Source: Gonocerus acuteangulatus (taxonomy: Eukaryota > Arthropoda > Insecta > Hemiptera > Coreidae). Taken from it: a DNA stretch of 64,000 nucleotides. The position numbers were made by a program, and so were the translations under genes. This document shows positions 21,685-32,161 of this stretch, in pieces. The notes below the pieces were generated by a model, which was not told the origin of the DNA, made no database searches, and saw only the letters and a list, made by a program, of their open reading frames with translations. The stretch is taken from assembly GCA_946811695.1 (NCBI GenBank), contig OX328132.1, forward strand, positions 130,234,208 to 130,298,207, given 5' to 3'. Position 1 is the first letter of the stretch. The number at the start of each line of letters is the position of its first letter.

Positions 21685-23138
21685 TCCGGCATTGTCTTAT
21701 CCGTCACTCTCTCTAATCTGGCGGTCTCCGATAGGAATGAGTGACGGATCTTGGAGCTTGCTGGAGCTAGACCGGCTCTCTGGACTGGAGTGTTCCTATA
21801 AAACCTCTTTCTAGCTAGCCAAACATTTGTTTCGTGGTGTTTCATTGAATGGAAGTCGAGAAGGCATATATATTTTGTTTTAGAGGCAGGATCTTGTGTT
21901 TCTAGTAAGAAAATAAATATTTCTACTAAAATTTTCTCTGTTATGGCCAAGAAAAGAAAGAAAGTAACTCTGTCGGCCGAGCAGAAGTTTTTCAAATACA
22001 AAAGTGACCGCTCCTAATTGAATTCTCTAATTCAACTGTAACCCATTCTCGACAACGTCGGATTATGGAGAGTCTTCTGTACTCCTAAAATTCCTACCGA
22101 AAATAAGAATATTGAAAAGTGTTTAAAAACTTGAAAAGATCTTGTTTGCTCTTAAACCTGATCTGGTTTGGGACCAACATAGTAGGTTGCAAACATTTCT
22201 GATCATCCAAAGATATTACCAAATTCATGGCAATGTTGATTAATGTATTGCCAATTTTTGTTTAGTAAACCACTCCACTCAACTTCTTTCAAATATGTTT
22301 GAATGTAGTTTTCTGGAATGATGGGAAGCCTGTTCTCATTGAATTCTCGCCAACATTTTGTATTTTTTTCAATATATTAGCAATGGTTGAGGTGGTATGT
22401 TTCTGATTGATCTAATCTGTGTGCAATGTTTATTTTGAAGCATAAAAATGATCCATCCCAAACAACTATAAATGTATAATATTATAATTATTCACATGAA
22501 AAATGGGCAAATAAAAATAACTGTTCGTCCGATTATGAGCTCAGACTGTCGGAATGTATAATTTAACTGTTTTGTATTTGAAGTTGGATATAATAATATT
22601 GATATTTAGAACATACATGGATTTTGTATTTCACACTTTTAAATAGCCTCTGTAAATTTTAATATAATTATTGGCATTCTTAAAGTTCCTGTATTAAATT
22701 AGAAACTACATATTAAAAATATATTTAAATATTGAATTAACATAGGTTTTCTATTCTTCTTGTCTTCTCTGGCAAACTATTTTTCGGAAAGCGTCTGTCA
22801 AAAACTCTTAAAATAATATGACCTGCAGAGGTTTGGCATCATAGTGATTATTTTTACACCGCTGCTTATGTTTGCCTAAAACACAGCCATGGCTTACAAT
22901 TGTTCCAAATATAACAGTGCAAGTTAAGATTAACATCTTAATCTTCTTCTACCCAATTTTTCCCGAAATCTTTAATCCCTAAATCTTGTTTTAGGCTGTA
23001 TTCAAAGATTAATCAGTATTATTTTTTAGTTGAGAGATACACAAACTAATAAACATTTTTTTTTTTTTTTTTTTTTTTTTAAATTCAAACGCTACTATAA
23101 AATATCTTTAACATTTAGATGTTATGTACACTCTGTGA

Positions 23139-23141
<3 letters not shown>
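21685..23141. other. Intron 5 interval, no gene
   Basis: No recognisable gene. A minus-strand open frame of 185 codons (21444-22001) overlaps the MITE terminus and has no domain, so it is not called. A T-run lies at about 23058-23080. An (AT)n run starts at 23142 and is the insertion site of the retroelement. Confidence 0.35.
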
Positions 23142-23183
<42 letters not shown>

Positions 23184-23187
<4 letters not shown>

Positions 23188-23709
23188 AGGGACTGATTAG
23201 CAAGGACGGGATTTAGAGGTATAGACAATGGGGAAATATTTTAGAGAAGCGGAAATTCCTTTTTAAAACTATAATTTACACAGAGGATACAAACATAAAT
23301 ATCATAAACCATTGCTACGATGAGAGAAAAGGTTGAGTGAGAGAGACAGATAGGTAGAGTTATCAAATATGATCATTTGGGGAGATTATAGAGAATTTGG
23401 AACTGGCCTACCTCTGAACAGCATCTGGGCCGAAGTCTCAGGAACGGATGCAAACTCTGCCCGGTCGGAGGTAAGCCAGCTCTTTTTAAACCCTTTGTAC
23501 CCCACTCCTGCTTTTGCAGGTGATTGAACTAGAAACTCTTGTCAGGTCTTAGATCTTCCAGGAATCTTACGAATCAGCCACGTGCAGTGCCAACATCCCA
23601 GACGCAACGTTTGCGGATTCGTGGTTCTCACATCTCTAGAGATGGACAGCCAACCTTTTCTCTCATCCTTATTCACTTAACAAGGCCAAAGGGAAAACGG
23701 GGCCTTATA
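23184..23709 (-). repeat. 3' LTR of errantivirus-like element
   Basis: 526-bp direct repeat matching 31277-31802. The outer edge reads TGTAAGG and the inner edge CCTTATA, whereas the other LTR has inner TATAAGG and outer CCTTACA. On the coding strand a purine-rich polypurine tract (GGGGGGTGA, 23710-23722 region) lies directly upstream of this LTR. Confidence 0.85.
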
Positions 23710-24075
23710 TCACCCCCCGATTTTTCAAAGTCATTACTTTACCTTTAACACTACCCATCCTTATGTTACTAATAATAATAATAATAAACAATATTATTAG
23801 ATATAATAATAAACAATATTGGCGCCAATGGCCAAGATGTAGATGCGCCGTTAAAAAAAAAAAAAAAATAAAAAAAAAAAAAAATAAACAATATTAGTGC
23901 TAATAACAATACAGGTGATGCGCTGTAAAAATTAAAATAAAATAAACATTATTGGCATCTTTACAAGACAAAACCTCTCCCTTAGGAGGTAAAAATCCTT
24001 ATGTTACCATTATTTTATAACTATACCGAACACTGTCGTCACAATCACTGAACGGCTACTACACTTACGAGCGGT
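23710..24075 (-). other. 3' non-coding region with polypurine tract and decayed tandem repeats
   Basis: Between the env stop and the 3' LTR. It contains the candidate polypurine tract next to the LTR, and three to four degenerate units of AATAAACAATATTGGCGCC-type sequence separated by A-runs (about 23765-23960). The best unit includes GGCCAAGATGTAGATGCGCC. A related sequence occurs at about 14932-14970, outside the element. Confidence 0.55.
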
Positions 24076-25935
24076 CTATATCCGCTCCGTTATTACAGAT
24101 ACGACACTTTCAGCTGCCGGTCGATGTATTACGAATCCTGCTGCCCCACTTCCTTCCGTTGGCTGCGAGTTTTGATTCGCACCACGCCGGGATCTGAGTT
24201 TTGTAATTAGCAGGCCAGTGGTAAACCCAAGAAGTGCTATTAGAGCAACCGACCCGCCTGCTATCCACAGAAGTTCTCCTTCCTTCCCCTTCTTTTGGGC
24301 CGCAAGGATCCGTTCAACATCGCTCCATGTTCCCCATTCAGCCGAAGAGTTATTGGACGCTTCTTCGAGCTCCTTGAGCTCCTTCAAAGTATCCTCCCAT
24401 ACTGCGGGATCATAATCCTCTTTTACTGGCAGGTCCAAGGGTGGTTTGATCGTGACGTTGACCCATTGCAACTGCACCACCTGAGAGGATTCCCCAACGT
24501 CGGCTATCGGCAAAAGGCGATAATCAGGTGTCCAAGCTGTGCAACCAGGTGCTATGGTAAGCTGCCCACTTCCATCTAGAACCCGCTCTTGCGATTCTAC
24601 TCCAGCACTCCCTCTGCATTGAAGATGGAGGCGAGTGGGCTTAGACATGCTATACCACCATAGCTCCTTGTGCTCGTCCCAAATCCATGTGGGTGAAGAT
24701 CTAGGATTCACCAAAGTCCACGGGCACCATTCCTTCGACGTATTCTCCTGGCGAAACGATGAGACAATACAAGATGGTGTTTGTCCGTGAAAGAACTTGA
24801 ACTCGGCAGGACAGATCCATGGTATCCCGGGACGACATCTGGCTATATCCTGCTCCTGAAGAATTGAGTAGGCCTTCTCGTTGTGGCTCTCCAAGAAGAA
24901 CGCCCCCTCCGGCTGAGCTGCAACCATTCTTCCTGTTTTATTCTCCTTAAGAGGCAAGGAGAGAACCTGATAAAGCACCATCTCCTGATCCGGAGTTTTT
25001 AAAGGCAATTCCACTACAGCTATTACTCCATCATCGGTTGCAATTGCATGTACTTCAGAAATTTGGTAGTAAATTTGGTCATGATATCGGCTTCCCTCCG
25101 AGAGGAGTGTCAGTCCAGTTGGCAGAGCCTCTCTTACCTTCCCCAAAATCAGAGTTAACTCTTTAGGACCTAGCATCTCTCTACTCAACCTTCCACTCAT
25201 CGATGCTCCTACTCCATTAAGAACTCTGCGGAATCTAAATAGGAATTCCGTTACTCCAGTTTCTAGGCTTCTGAGGGACGAGGAAAGGTACAGGGAACTT
25301 TGGATGAGGTTAGTAACACGCGATATGTTCGTTTGAAGTTGCGCCTCTTTTTGAAAACCTTCCTTCAAAATTCTACGGACCACCCCAGACAAGCGGGTAA
25401 CCCTTTTTGTGTCCTCTTCGGCTTTCCTTGCAAACTCGCGACTGAGCGTTAGTTGTTCAGAGACCGCATGTATGGTGTCTCCGTACTGCTTACTTAGTTT
25501 GTCGAAATTTTCTTGAATGCCTTGTAAATCGTCCGCGTCTGGGGTCCCAAATAGGTATTTTAATACTATCCCCCCCGCATTGACCAATCCTCGACGTTCT
25601 CGGGGACTAGGTAGCATGGACCAGAGCATATCAAGTTCCTCTTCTGCCTCCCTGAATAGACTAAGTATGCCCTCGACAACAGGCTGAAGTCCATCAAGCT
25701 CTGGATATTTAACCGAGGCATGAGATAGGTCTAATTGGACCTTCCAAATCTCCCCTCGCAGAGTTTCCATTATACCTTCTAGGTGTGATACATTCAAGTG
25801 AACCAGTAGACGCCATTTGTCTCCCGTCACAACTACGTCACCTCGTCTTAGAAAAACCAGACTTGCCCACGCCAAGGGCCATACTCCTAGGACCACCCAC
25901 AGCGACAACCCTGAAATAAGATATTCAGGAATCAT
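24076..25935 (-). CDS. env: Env: fusion (F)-like glycoprotein, 619 aa
   Basis: Envelope protein for membrane fusion and entry. Residues about 5-30 form a hydrophobic N-terminal signal. A furin-type site RERR is at 112-115, directly followed by a glycine-rich hydrophobic fusion-peptide region ending in LFG (128-130) and an acidic DADD. This is the pattern shared by baculovirus F proteins and errantivirus Env. A long helical region follows (about 140-260). One membrane-spanning segment lies near 555-580 with a basic cytoplasmic tail of about 40 residues. NxS/NxT sites are present. It starts at ATG 25935, overlapping the pol end by 11 bases in another frame; family members express env from a spliced RNA. 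No stop or frameshift is seen. Confidence 0.8.
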   Translation of the reverse strand: MIPEYLISGLSLWVVLGVWPLAWASLVFLRRGDVVVTGDKWRLLVHLNVSHLEGIMETLRGEIWKVQLDLSHASVKYPELDGLQPVVEGILSLFREAEEELDMLWSMLPSPRERRGLVNAGGIVLKYLFGTPDADDLQGIQENFDKLSKQYGDTIHAVSEQLTLSREFARKAEEDTKRVTRLSGVVRRILKEGFQKEAQLQTNISRVTNLIQSSLYLSSSLRSLETGVTEFLFRFRRVLNGVGASMSGRLSREMLGPKELTLILGKVREALPTGLTLLSEGSRYHDQIYYQISEVHAIATDDGVIAVVELPLKTPDQEMVLYQVLSLPLKENKTGRMVAAQPEGAFFLESHNEKAYSILQEQDIARCRPGIPWICPAEFKFFHGQTPSCIVSSFRQENTSKEWCPWTLVNPRSSPTWIWDEHKELWWYSMSKPTRLHLQCRGSAGVESQERVLDGSGQLTIAPGCTAWTPDYRLLPIADVGESSQVVQLQWVNVTIKPPLDLPVKEDYDPAVWEDTLKELKELEEASNNSSAEWGTWSDVERILAAQKKGKEGELLWIAGGSVALIALLGFTTGLLITKLRSRRGANQNSQPTEGSGAAGFVIHRPAAESVVSVITERI

Positions 25936-28900
25936 TTTCAGGCAACTTAGCTCTCCTCCTAAGCGGGTATGGGGACCTACGAGAAAAAGTTAAAGTTTTC
26001 CCCTTTGGTGTCCAAGTAGCATCAGGTTTCCCCTTTTGCTGAGCTTGGCTCTCGCTATCTGAACCACTGGAACTTTCCCCGGAAGTCCCACCTGTCTCAA
26101 TCCGTCCTTCGTTTCCCTCCCCTTGACTATCCTGGGTTATTTCCCTGTTTTCTTCCTCAGGAGAGGATCTAACGCCCAGAGGGCAGGCAGGGTCATTACA
26201 TTCTGGCGATCTTCCCGCAGCAACCGGACAGTGTCTGTGAATCTCACTCTGCGTTTCAATTTCATCTTGGTCCTCACAAGAGTCGTCTTCTGAGCCATAA
26301 CAACACCCTGGGTTAATTTCCCATTCCGGCTCCATGACCTCATCTTCCGACCCTTCCACTTCCCGGGTTGCCCCACCTGCCTTCGTCATAACCTTAGGGT
26401 GCGAATCCCCTCCTCCCCCCGGGGCCCGTTTTAGCCTATTTATATGAACTACATTCAGAGATCCAGTGGCCAGTCGGATCTCATAGTTCACTCGCGAAAG
26501 AACCCTTTCTACTTTGTGTGGGCCTGTCCAGGGACAGTGGAATTTTGGACAATTCCCAGGCTTTACGGCTGGACAATGGAGATAGACCCAATCCCCCACC
26601 TCTAGGCGTCGCTCCTTACGCCGGGCATTACAATAATGGGTCCTCATTGCCCAGGCCTTTTCGGCACGACTCAAAGCGTCCTTATAGGCTTCTTTCAGCC
26701 GATGCCCTAACTTTTCGACATGGTCCGCTGATTCCGATCCGTCATTGGTTGGACCTACCCAGCAATCAAACGGAGTTACCAATTCTCGCCCAAGCATGAG
26801 GTAGTTTGGGGAGTATCCTGTCGACGAATGAGGTATTGCTCGATATGCCATGAGAGCATATGGGACCCACTTATCCCAGTCACGACCGTCTCTTCGCACA
26901 TATTGGGATATCGAATCGGTAAGAGTTCGATGTAACCTCTCTACCATTCCGTTACATTCCGGATGGTAGGCGGTAGTTTGTAATTTCCTAATCCCCAGAG
27001 CTCTACAAACTTGAGTAAACAGTCGAGAAACGAAATTTCTTCCCTGGTCTGTTAACAACCTCCTAGGGACCCCATGTCGAGTGATAATATTCTCGACGAG
27101 TGCTACGGCCGTTTCTTCAGCTGTTTGCCCCTTCAGTGGTATTCCCTCCGCATACCGTGTAAAATTGTCAATTACGGTCAAAAGGTAACGATGGCCCCTT
27201 TTGGAAGTCGGCAAAGGCCCAAATATGTCTAGCGATACCTGCTCGAAAGGCCCTGTGGCCATATAGGGAGCTTCCAGGGGGACCTTTTGAGATACAGGAC
27301 TTTTTCTGCTAGCGCACGCGTGACACCTTTCCACAAAGGACTTAACATCCGCCGCCATGCCCGGCCAATAATATGAGCTTTTGATTACCGCGAGAGTACG
27401 ATCAGCCCCTGGGTGCCCAGCCCATGGTTTCGAGTGATTTTCTTCAACGATTGTTTTTCGTAGACCCTCAGGCACCATAAGCCTCCATTCCGACTCATCC
27501 GTTGCCCCATCGGCCCAATATAGCAGGCCATCGGCATCTGTTTGTACATGAACAGTGCCTCTCTTGATGGCTCTTTGACACCACATATCCTCCTTTTGAG
27601 CATCCTTCAATTTACCTCGGGTTATTTTCTGCCTATTTCCCGTGACTACAGCTATTGTACGGCTTAAAGCATCAGCGTTAGAATGTTTCTTCCCCGGGCG
27701 ATGTTCGACTTCATAGTCGAACTCCTCTAACCGAAGGGCCCACCTGGTCAGCCGTGAAGACCGGTCTCGAAGGCTTAGCATCCACCTCAAGGCAGAGTGG
27801 TCAGTGACAAGTTTAAACCTTCGCCCTAGTAAATAACAACGGAACAGCTTTGTTGCCCAAACCACCGCTAGCAGTTCTCGTTCTGTTGCCGAGTAGTTGA
27901 GTTCTGGACCCTTCAACTGCCTACTAGCGTAGCAAACAGGTCTCTCGCCGCCATCTCTGTACTGGGACAGAATGGCACCCAGAGCTACTCCTGATGCGTC
28001 GGTGGACAATATAAATGGCTCGCTGAAATTCGGATAGCACAAGACTGAGTCCGAACTTAGGATTTCTCTTAGCGATTCAAAAGCCTTCCGTTGCTTGTCG
28101 CCCCACTGGAATCGTACTCGTGAGCCAGTTAATTCTGTCAGCGGTCTTGAAAGATCCGCAAAGCCTTTTATGAATTTACGGTAATAGCTTGCCAACCCTA
28201 GAAAACTTCGCAACTCCTTCACATTTCTGGGGGCTGGAAAAGACTTGATCGCCTCTAATTTTCTAGGATCTGGTTTCACTCCCTCGGCTGTAACTATGTG
28301 TCCCAGATAGGTCACTTCCGATGCCGCAAAAGCGCACTTGTTCAAGTTCACTTTTAGATTAGCGCCTCTGAATATGTCGAACAACTCCTCTAACCGGAGC
28401 ATGTGTTCCCTCAGTGATGAGCTATAAACCACCACATCATCGAGGTAAACGAAACATCCGGTGCCCTTCAGTCGGCCAAGAAGTTGGTCCATGACCCGTT
28501 GGAACGTGGCAGGTGCCCCCGCAAGGCCGAAAGCCATTTTTTTGTACTCATAGTGTCCGTTTACAGTCGTGAAGGCCGTTTTTGCCTGATCCTGGGGTGC
28601 TATCGGTATTTGGTGGTACCCACTCGAAAGATCAATTGTGGAAAAGATTTGGCTACTCCCCAATTGTTCTAAGGTTTCCTGTATCAACGGAAGCGGGTAA
28701 GTATCGACCTTAGTAACTGCATTGAGGCCACGGAAATCTGTGCAGAATCGATACTTTAAGTCACCTGTTGGGGATGTTTTCTTGACTAGAATTACAGGTG
28801 CTTGCCAAGGACTTTTAGACGGCGTAATGACGCCTCGTTCAAGCAACGTCTGAACCTGCCGTTCCATTTCCTCCCGTTCACTGAAAGGCACACGATACGG

Positions 28901-29929
28901 GCGTTTCACCACAGGTCTGGCATCTCCAGTTTCAATATGGTGCTGAACAGGCAGGGAGCAACCTTCGGGACCCGGTTCACAAAAAATGTCTGAATATCTG
29001 GACAACAAGGACTCCATATCCCTCCTTTCCCCACCACTTAAATGGCCCAATTTCTCGCCAACGATCGAGGCGAAACCAACAGGAGTTTTAGAGCCATCCT
29101 CGCGTTCCCTCTCCGAACAAGATCCACCGTCTTCCGCCCAATCTCTCTCTACCAGACCTACCACTAGAAGCCGTGGCAATGTCACAGCCGAAGCGGTCAA
29201 ATTGACGAACTGCATCCACGAACGGCCGTCCCGAGGAGTGTTAATGCATCTCCCTCCTACAACCCCATTGGGAAGTGCTCTTGACGGCTCAATTATGACA
29301 GCTTTCTGGTCTAGTTTCCCTGGTACGGAAATCTCTAATAGAGATTCACTGAAGGCCGGAAGCGTTTCCTCTCGCGAAAGACGCGCTGAGCTGGTTTTGT
29401 TATCCTTCTTCCCCGTGTGTCTTGATTCCTCCTTGACTATCGGCTTAGCTCCTATATTCACGCTAGTTGGAAGGGATAAAATATGACCTGAAAACTTGGC
29501 TTCTAGTTCTCTCGCCGTCCTACTCATGAAACGTACCCACTCTCGGTTCGCAGACATTTTTAACTCATCCCTCTTTGTTATCGAACCAACGAAAGGTAGA
29601 GATTCAATTTTAGGCGATGCTCCCATGACTAACAATCCCGAACGTAGGTCTATATGGGCGTCTAATTTCCCTAGTAAGTCTAAGCCTAATAGTCCATCTC
29701 CTTCTAAGCAGACGTCAGCCACTATGACGTCGTGGGACAGTCGATGGCCCTTAACTTCGATATTCACCGTTTGAATACCGCGTACCGGGATTACCACACC
29801 AGTTACCCCCCTAATCTTACTAGTCGCGGGTCTTAATTTGGACCCTGAGGCAGGAGACCTGATTAGAGTAACTTCAGCACCAGTGTCTACTATCATCCTA
29901 TGAATCCGCCCATTTATCCAGGTGCTCAC
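25925..29929 (-). CDS. pol: Pol: protease, RT, RNase H, integrase, 1334+ aa
   Basis: Gypsy-type polyprotein. Counting from the GTG at 29929, the aspartic protease has DTG at 15-17. Reverse transcriptase spans about 350-530: FSTIDLSSGYHQI near 429, FGLAGAPATFQ, and catalytic YLDD at 495-498. RNase H begins near the STDASG motif. The integrase has an H-H-C-C zinc finger and a DDE core (DIFGPLP, DNF..YAEG, TDQGRNF, YHPECNGMVER), then a GPY-like region and an acidic tail. There is no ATG. The frame is -1 relative to gag and stays open upstream past the gag stop, so expression by -1 frameshifting as a Gag-Pol fusion is expected. The slip site was not identified. Confidence 0.9.
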   Translation of the reverse strand: MSTWINGRIHRMIVDTGAEVTLIRSPASGSKLRPATSKIRGVTGVVIPVRGIQTVNIEVKGHRLSHDVIVADVCLEGDGLLGLDLLGKLDAHIDLRSGLLVMGASPKIESLPFVGSITKRDELKMSANREWVRFMSRTARELEAKFSGHILSLPTSVNIGAKPIVKEESRHTGKKDNKTSSARLSREETLPAFSESLLEISVPGKLDQKAVIIEPSRALPNGVVGGRCINTPRDGRSWMQFVNLTASAVTLPRLLVVGLVERDWAEDGGSCSEREREDGSKTPVGFASIVGEKLGHLSGGERRDMESLLSRYSDIFCEPGPEGCSLPVQHHIETGDARPVVKRPYRVPFSEREEMERQVQTLLERGVITPSKSPWQAPVILVKKTSPTGDLKYRFCTDFRGLNAVTKVDTYPLPLIQETLEQLGSSQIFSTIDLSSGYHQIPIAPQDQAKTAFTTVNGHYEYKKMAFGLAGAPATFQRVMDQLLGRLKGTGCFVYLDDVVVYSSSLREHMLRLEELFDIFRGANLKVNLNKCAFAASEVTYLGHIVTAEGVKPDPRKLEAIKSFPAPRNVKELRSFLGLASYYRKFIKGFADLSRPLTELTGSRVRFQWGDKQRKAFESLREILSSDSVLCYPNFSEPFILSTDASGVALGAILSQYRDGGERPVCYASRQLKGPELNYSATERELLAVVWATKLFRCYLLGRRFKLVTDHSALRWMLSLRDRSSRLTRWALRLEEFDYEVEHRPGKKHSNADALSRTIAVVTGNRQKITRGKLKDAQKEDMWCQRAIKRGTVHVQTDADGLLYWADGATDESEWRLMVPEGLRKTIVEENHSKPWAGHPGADRTLAVIKSSYYWPGMAADVKSFVERCHACASRKSPVSQKVPLEAPYMATGPFEQVSLDIFGPLPTSKRGHRYLLTVIDNFTRYAEGIPLKGQTAEETAVALVENIITRHGVPRRLLTDQGRNFVSRLFTQVCRALGIRKLQTTAYHPECNGMVERLHRTLTDSISQYVRRDGRDWDKWVPYALMAYRAIPHSSTGYSPNYLMLGRELVTPFDCWVGPTNDGSESADHVEKLGHRLKEAYKDALSRAEKAWAMRTHYCNARRKERRLEVGDWVYLHCPAVKPGNCPKFHCPWTGPHKVERVLSRVNYEIRLATGSLNVVHINRLKRAPGGGGDSHPKVMTKAGGATREVEGSEDEVMEPEWEINPGCCYGSEDDSCEDQDEIETQSEIHRHCPVAAGRSPECNDPACPLGVRSSPEEENREITQDSQGEGNEGRIETGGTSGESSSGSDSESQAQQKGKPDATWTPKGKTLTFSRRSPYPLRRRAKLPENDS

Positions 29930-29961
29930 CTTTAACCCTTTCTCACCTCCCCCACCTATGC

Positions 29962-30984
29962 CTAGTAATTCGTAGCGCGATCCCCTTGTCGCCGACTTAG
30001 GGCCGGGGCCCTCCCCAAGTCGTTCGCGTTTGGGGCCTTCTTTGGCAAAGTTCCTTTCACGAGGGGTTTAGAACGACATTGGCGAGCGATATGCCCACGA
30101 CGACCACACCTATAACAATTCGTACTATTTTTGGGAGAAATATCACTAACCCTCTCTGTTTGTCGACATCCCCTGGCCCAATGATTCGTATCCCCGCAGC
30201 GATAACAGCCACTTGGATTACCCCTCTCAATGACCCTTACTTCGCTTTGTCCAACTTCCTCGGGACTGGGAATTTTGTTATCCTGGGGATTCTTCTCTAC
30301 AGTAAATATTCCCTTTTCGTGTCGCCCTAACTCCGTTTCAATGGCTCTAGCCTTCTCAATCGCGGTTTGTAATTCCTTTGGGAACGCGAGTCTCGTCAGC
30401 CTCCCAATCTCTCCTCCGAGCCCATTTAAATATGATGTAAGGACGACTTTATCCAGTTGTTTGCGAGCCCCTATAACTTCTTCCTCCGATCCCTCACCTG
30501 AGAGTGATCGTTCACCCATCTCCCGACAACGATCTCCGAAAGTTCTGACATCCTCCCCACGCTCTTGTTTCATTGAACTAAGCTGAAGGAGAAACTGCTC
30601 AGGTTGCATAGTCGCTTTAAAGCGGTTTAAAAGAGCATCTCGAATCGTGGAATATTTTACATTTGGCCCCTTGAGATCCGATCTGCTGGCCAAAAATTTC
30701 GCAGCCATCCCTTTCAGTCTCATCCTTAACACAAGGGATTTATCACGATCTTCCCAGTTTCCGCTAGTTGCCACTAATTCCAAACCATTGAGATAGTCTT
30801 GGATTGGAACCCCAGAATCGTCACCGGACCATGGACCGACCATTCCCTGAAGAGAAAGATCCCTCTTTCCTTGCTTACCCTCATGCCTTGTCCTCTCGAA
30901 TTCTTCCCTGAATTGCTCATTTGCAGCCAACGCCTGATCCAATGCCGTTTTCAGATCGGCAAACTGCTGTTCCGTTACCACCAT
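29962..30984 (-). CDS. gag: Gag with two CCHC zinc knuckles, 340 aa
   Basis: Structural protein of the particle. The N-terminus (1-55) is charged and probably helical. The middle (about 60-200) has the WSGDD...QDYLNGLE and RDALLNRF pattern of Gypsy-class capsid domains. Near the C-terminus are two adjacent zinc knuckles, [14 protein letters not shown] and [14 protein letters not shown] (CX2CX4HX4C), expected to bind genomic RNA. Start ATG at 30984, stop 29962; pol continues in the -1 frame. Confidence 0.85.
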   Translation of the reverse strand: MVVTEQQFADLKTALDQALAANEQFREEFERTRHEGKQGKRDLSLQGMVGPWSGDDSGVPIQDYLNGLELVATSGNWEDRDKSLVLRMRLKGMAAKFLASRSDLKGPNVKYSTIRDALLNRFKATMQPEQFLLQLSSMKQERGEDVRTFGDRCREMGERSLSGEGSEEEVIGARKQLDKVVLTSYLNGLGGEIGRLTRLAFPKELQTAIEKARAIETELGRHEKGIFTVEKNPQDNKIPSPEEVGQSEVRVIERGNPSGCYRCGDTNHWARGCRQTERVSDISPKNSTNCYRCGRRGHIARQCRSKPLVKGTLPKKAPNANDLGRAPALSRRQGDRATNY

Positions 30985-31264
30985 CGTATAGCTCTATTTT
31001 CAACGTTTCCAATGAACCCCAACACGTTATGCTTACGAATAGGGATTGCTTTACTCTCTAACAGGGCTAACCACCAAATATCCGTATTTGGCGGTCCTTA
31101 AACCAGGAAACGTGAGGACATTGAATGAACAACTACCCAGCGCCGAGATATCAGTTCGAGGAATTGTCCTATCAGCGTCAGCAGTACAGCCGCCGGCCTA
31201 TCTCGAGAGCAGGGTTCTTATCTAATGCCGGCTTGCAGCTGGACATTTAAATACTACCCGGAAA

Positions 31265-31276
31265 CCTGACACCATT
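31265..31276 (-). other. Candidate primer-binding site
   Basis: Read on the coding strand, the 5' LTR ends CCCTTATA, followed by AA and then TGGTGTCAGG, a normal position for a tRNA primer-binding site. TGGTGTCAG resembles the complement of tRNA-Leu 3' ends; the tRNA assignment is tentative. Confidence 0.5.
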
Positions 31277-31802
31277 TATAAGGGACTGATTAGCAAGGAC
31301 GGGATTTAGAGGTATAGACAATGGGGAAATATTTTAGAGAAGCGGAAATTCCTTTTTAAAACTATAATTTACACAGAGGATACAAACATAAATATCATAA
31401 ACCATTGCTACGATGAGAGAAAAGGTTGAGTGAGAGAGACAGATAGGTAGAGTTATCAAATATGATCATTTGGGGAGATTATAGAGAATTTGGAACTGGC
31501 CTACCTCTGAACAGCATCTGGGCCGAAGTCTCAGGAACGGATGCAAACTCTGCCCGGTCGGAGGTAAGCCAGCTCTTTTTAAACCCTTTGTACCCCACTC
31601 CTGCTTTTGCAGGTGATTGAACTAGAAACTCTTGTCAGGTCTTAGATCTTCCAGGAATCTTACGAATCAGCCACGTGCAGTGCCAACATCCCAGACGCAA
31701 CGTTTGCGGATTCGTGGTTCTCACATCTCTAGAGATGGACAGCCAACCTTTTCTCTCATCCTTATTCACTTAACAAGGCCAAAGGGAAAACGGGGCCTTA
31801 CA
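31277..31802 (-). repeat. 5' LTR of errantivirus-like element
   Basis: 526 bp, matching 23184-23709. It would supply the promoter for minus-strand transcription. Its outer edge lies 54 bp upstream of FHIP1 exon 6, so the element abuts the splice acceptor region. Confidence 0.85.
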
Positions 31803-31856
31803 TATATATATATGGAATTATTTATCTCTTCTTAATATTAATTATTTGGATTGTAG

Positions 31857-32024
31857 AGTGCAGAGCAAGAATTAACTACAGCAACAGCATATTTTGATCT
31901 ATTCATTCGCAGTCTGACTGAACCTGCACTAATCTATTGCTTCATAAAGTTTATTATTACAGAGACGTATGATGGGCAAAGAGTGATTGATGTATTTATT
32001 GAAAGACTTAATGGTTTTTCGAAG
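31857..32024 (+). CDS. FHIP1 exon 6, residues 332-387
   Basis: The acceptor TTGTAG ends at 31856; the donor GTATGA starts at 32025. Fifty-six complete codons: ELTTATAYFDLFIRSLTEPAL, then FIKFIITETYDGQRVIDVFIERLN. This matches the conserved FHIP stretch (TAYLDLFLRSxxEPALxxxFLxF). Phase 0 at both ends. The intron remnant between the retroelement and the exon is only 54 bp but keeps a pyrimidine-containing tract. Confidence 0.93.
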
Positions 32025-32161
32025 GTATGATTAATCTTCTATACTTACTTCTGCGAATCATTCTTCTTAAAAAATATTAGTTCACTTTTATTGTTGAGTT
32101 TTAGTTCATTCATAAAAGTATATTAGAATATATATATTTCATAAAAATATTTCTTTTCCAG

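Larger units (their letters stand above)
23184..31802 (-). mobile_element. Complete errantivirus-like LTR retroelement (gag-pol-env)
   Basis: An 8.6-kb element read from right to left: 5' LTR 31277-31802, gag, pol, env, 3' LTR 23184-23709. The two LTRs look identical over their interiors by eye. It is flanked by TATA (23180-23183, 31803-31806) within an (AT)n run. gag, pol and env are each uninterrupted, so the copy is young and potentially competent. The combination of Gypsy-type pol with a fusion-protein-like env defines insect errantiviruses; two zinc knuckles in Gag differ from what I recall of Drosophila gypsy Gag. It lies antisense in FHIP1 intron 5. Confidence 0.85.

Noticed and set aside
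21444..22001. 185-codon minus-strand frame
   Set aside because: It overlaps the terminal repeats of the PIF/Harbinger-type MITE, has no recognised domain and shows no coding-like context.
28986..29486. 166-codon plus-strand frame, and the 192-codon frame at 34979-35557
   Set aside because: Antisense shadows of the pol genes of the two intact retroelements. No domains of their own.
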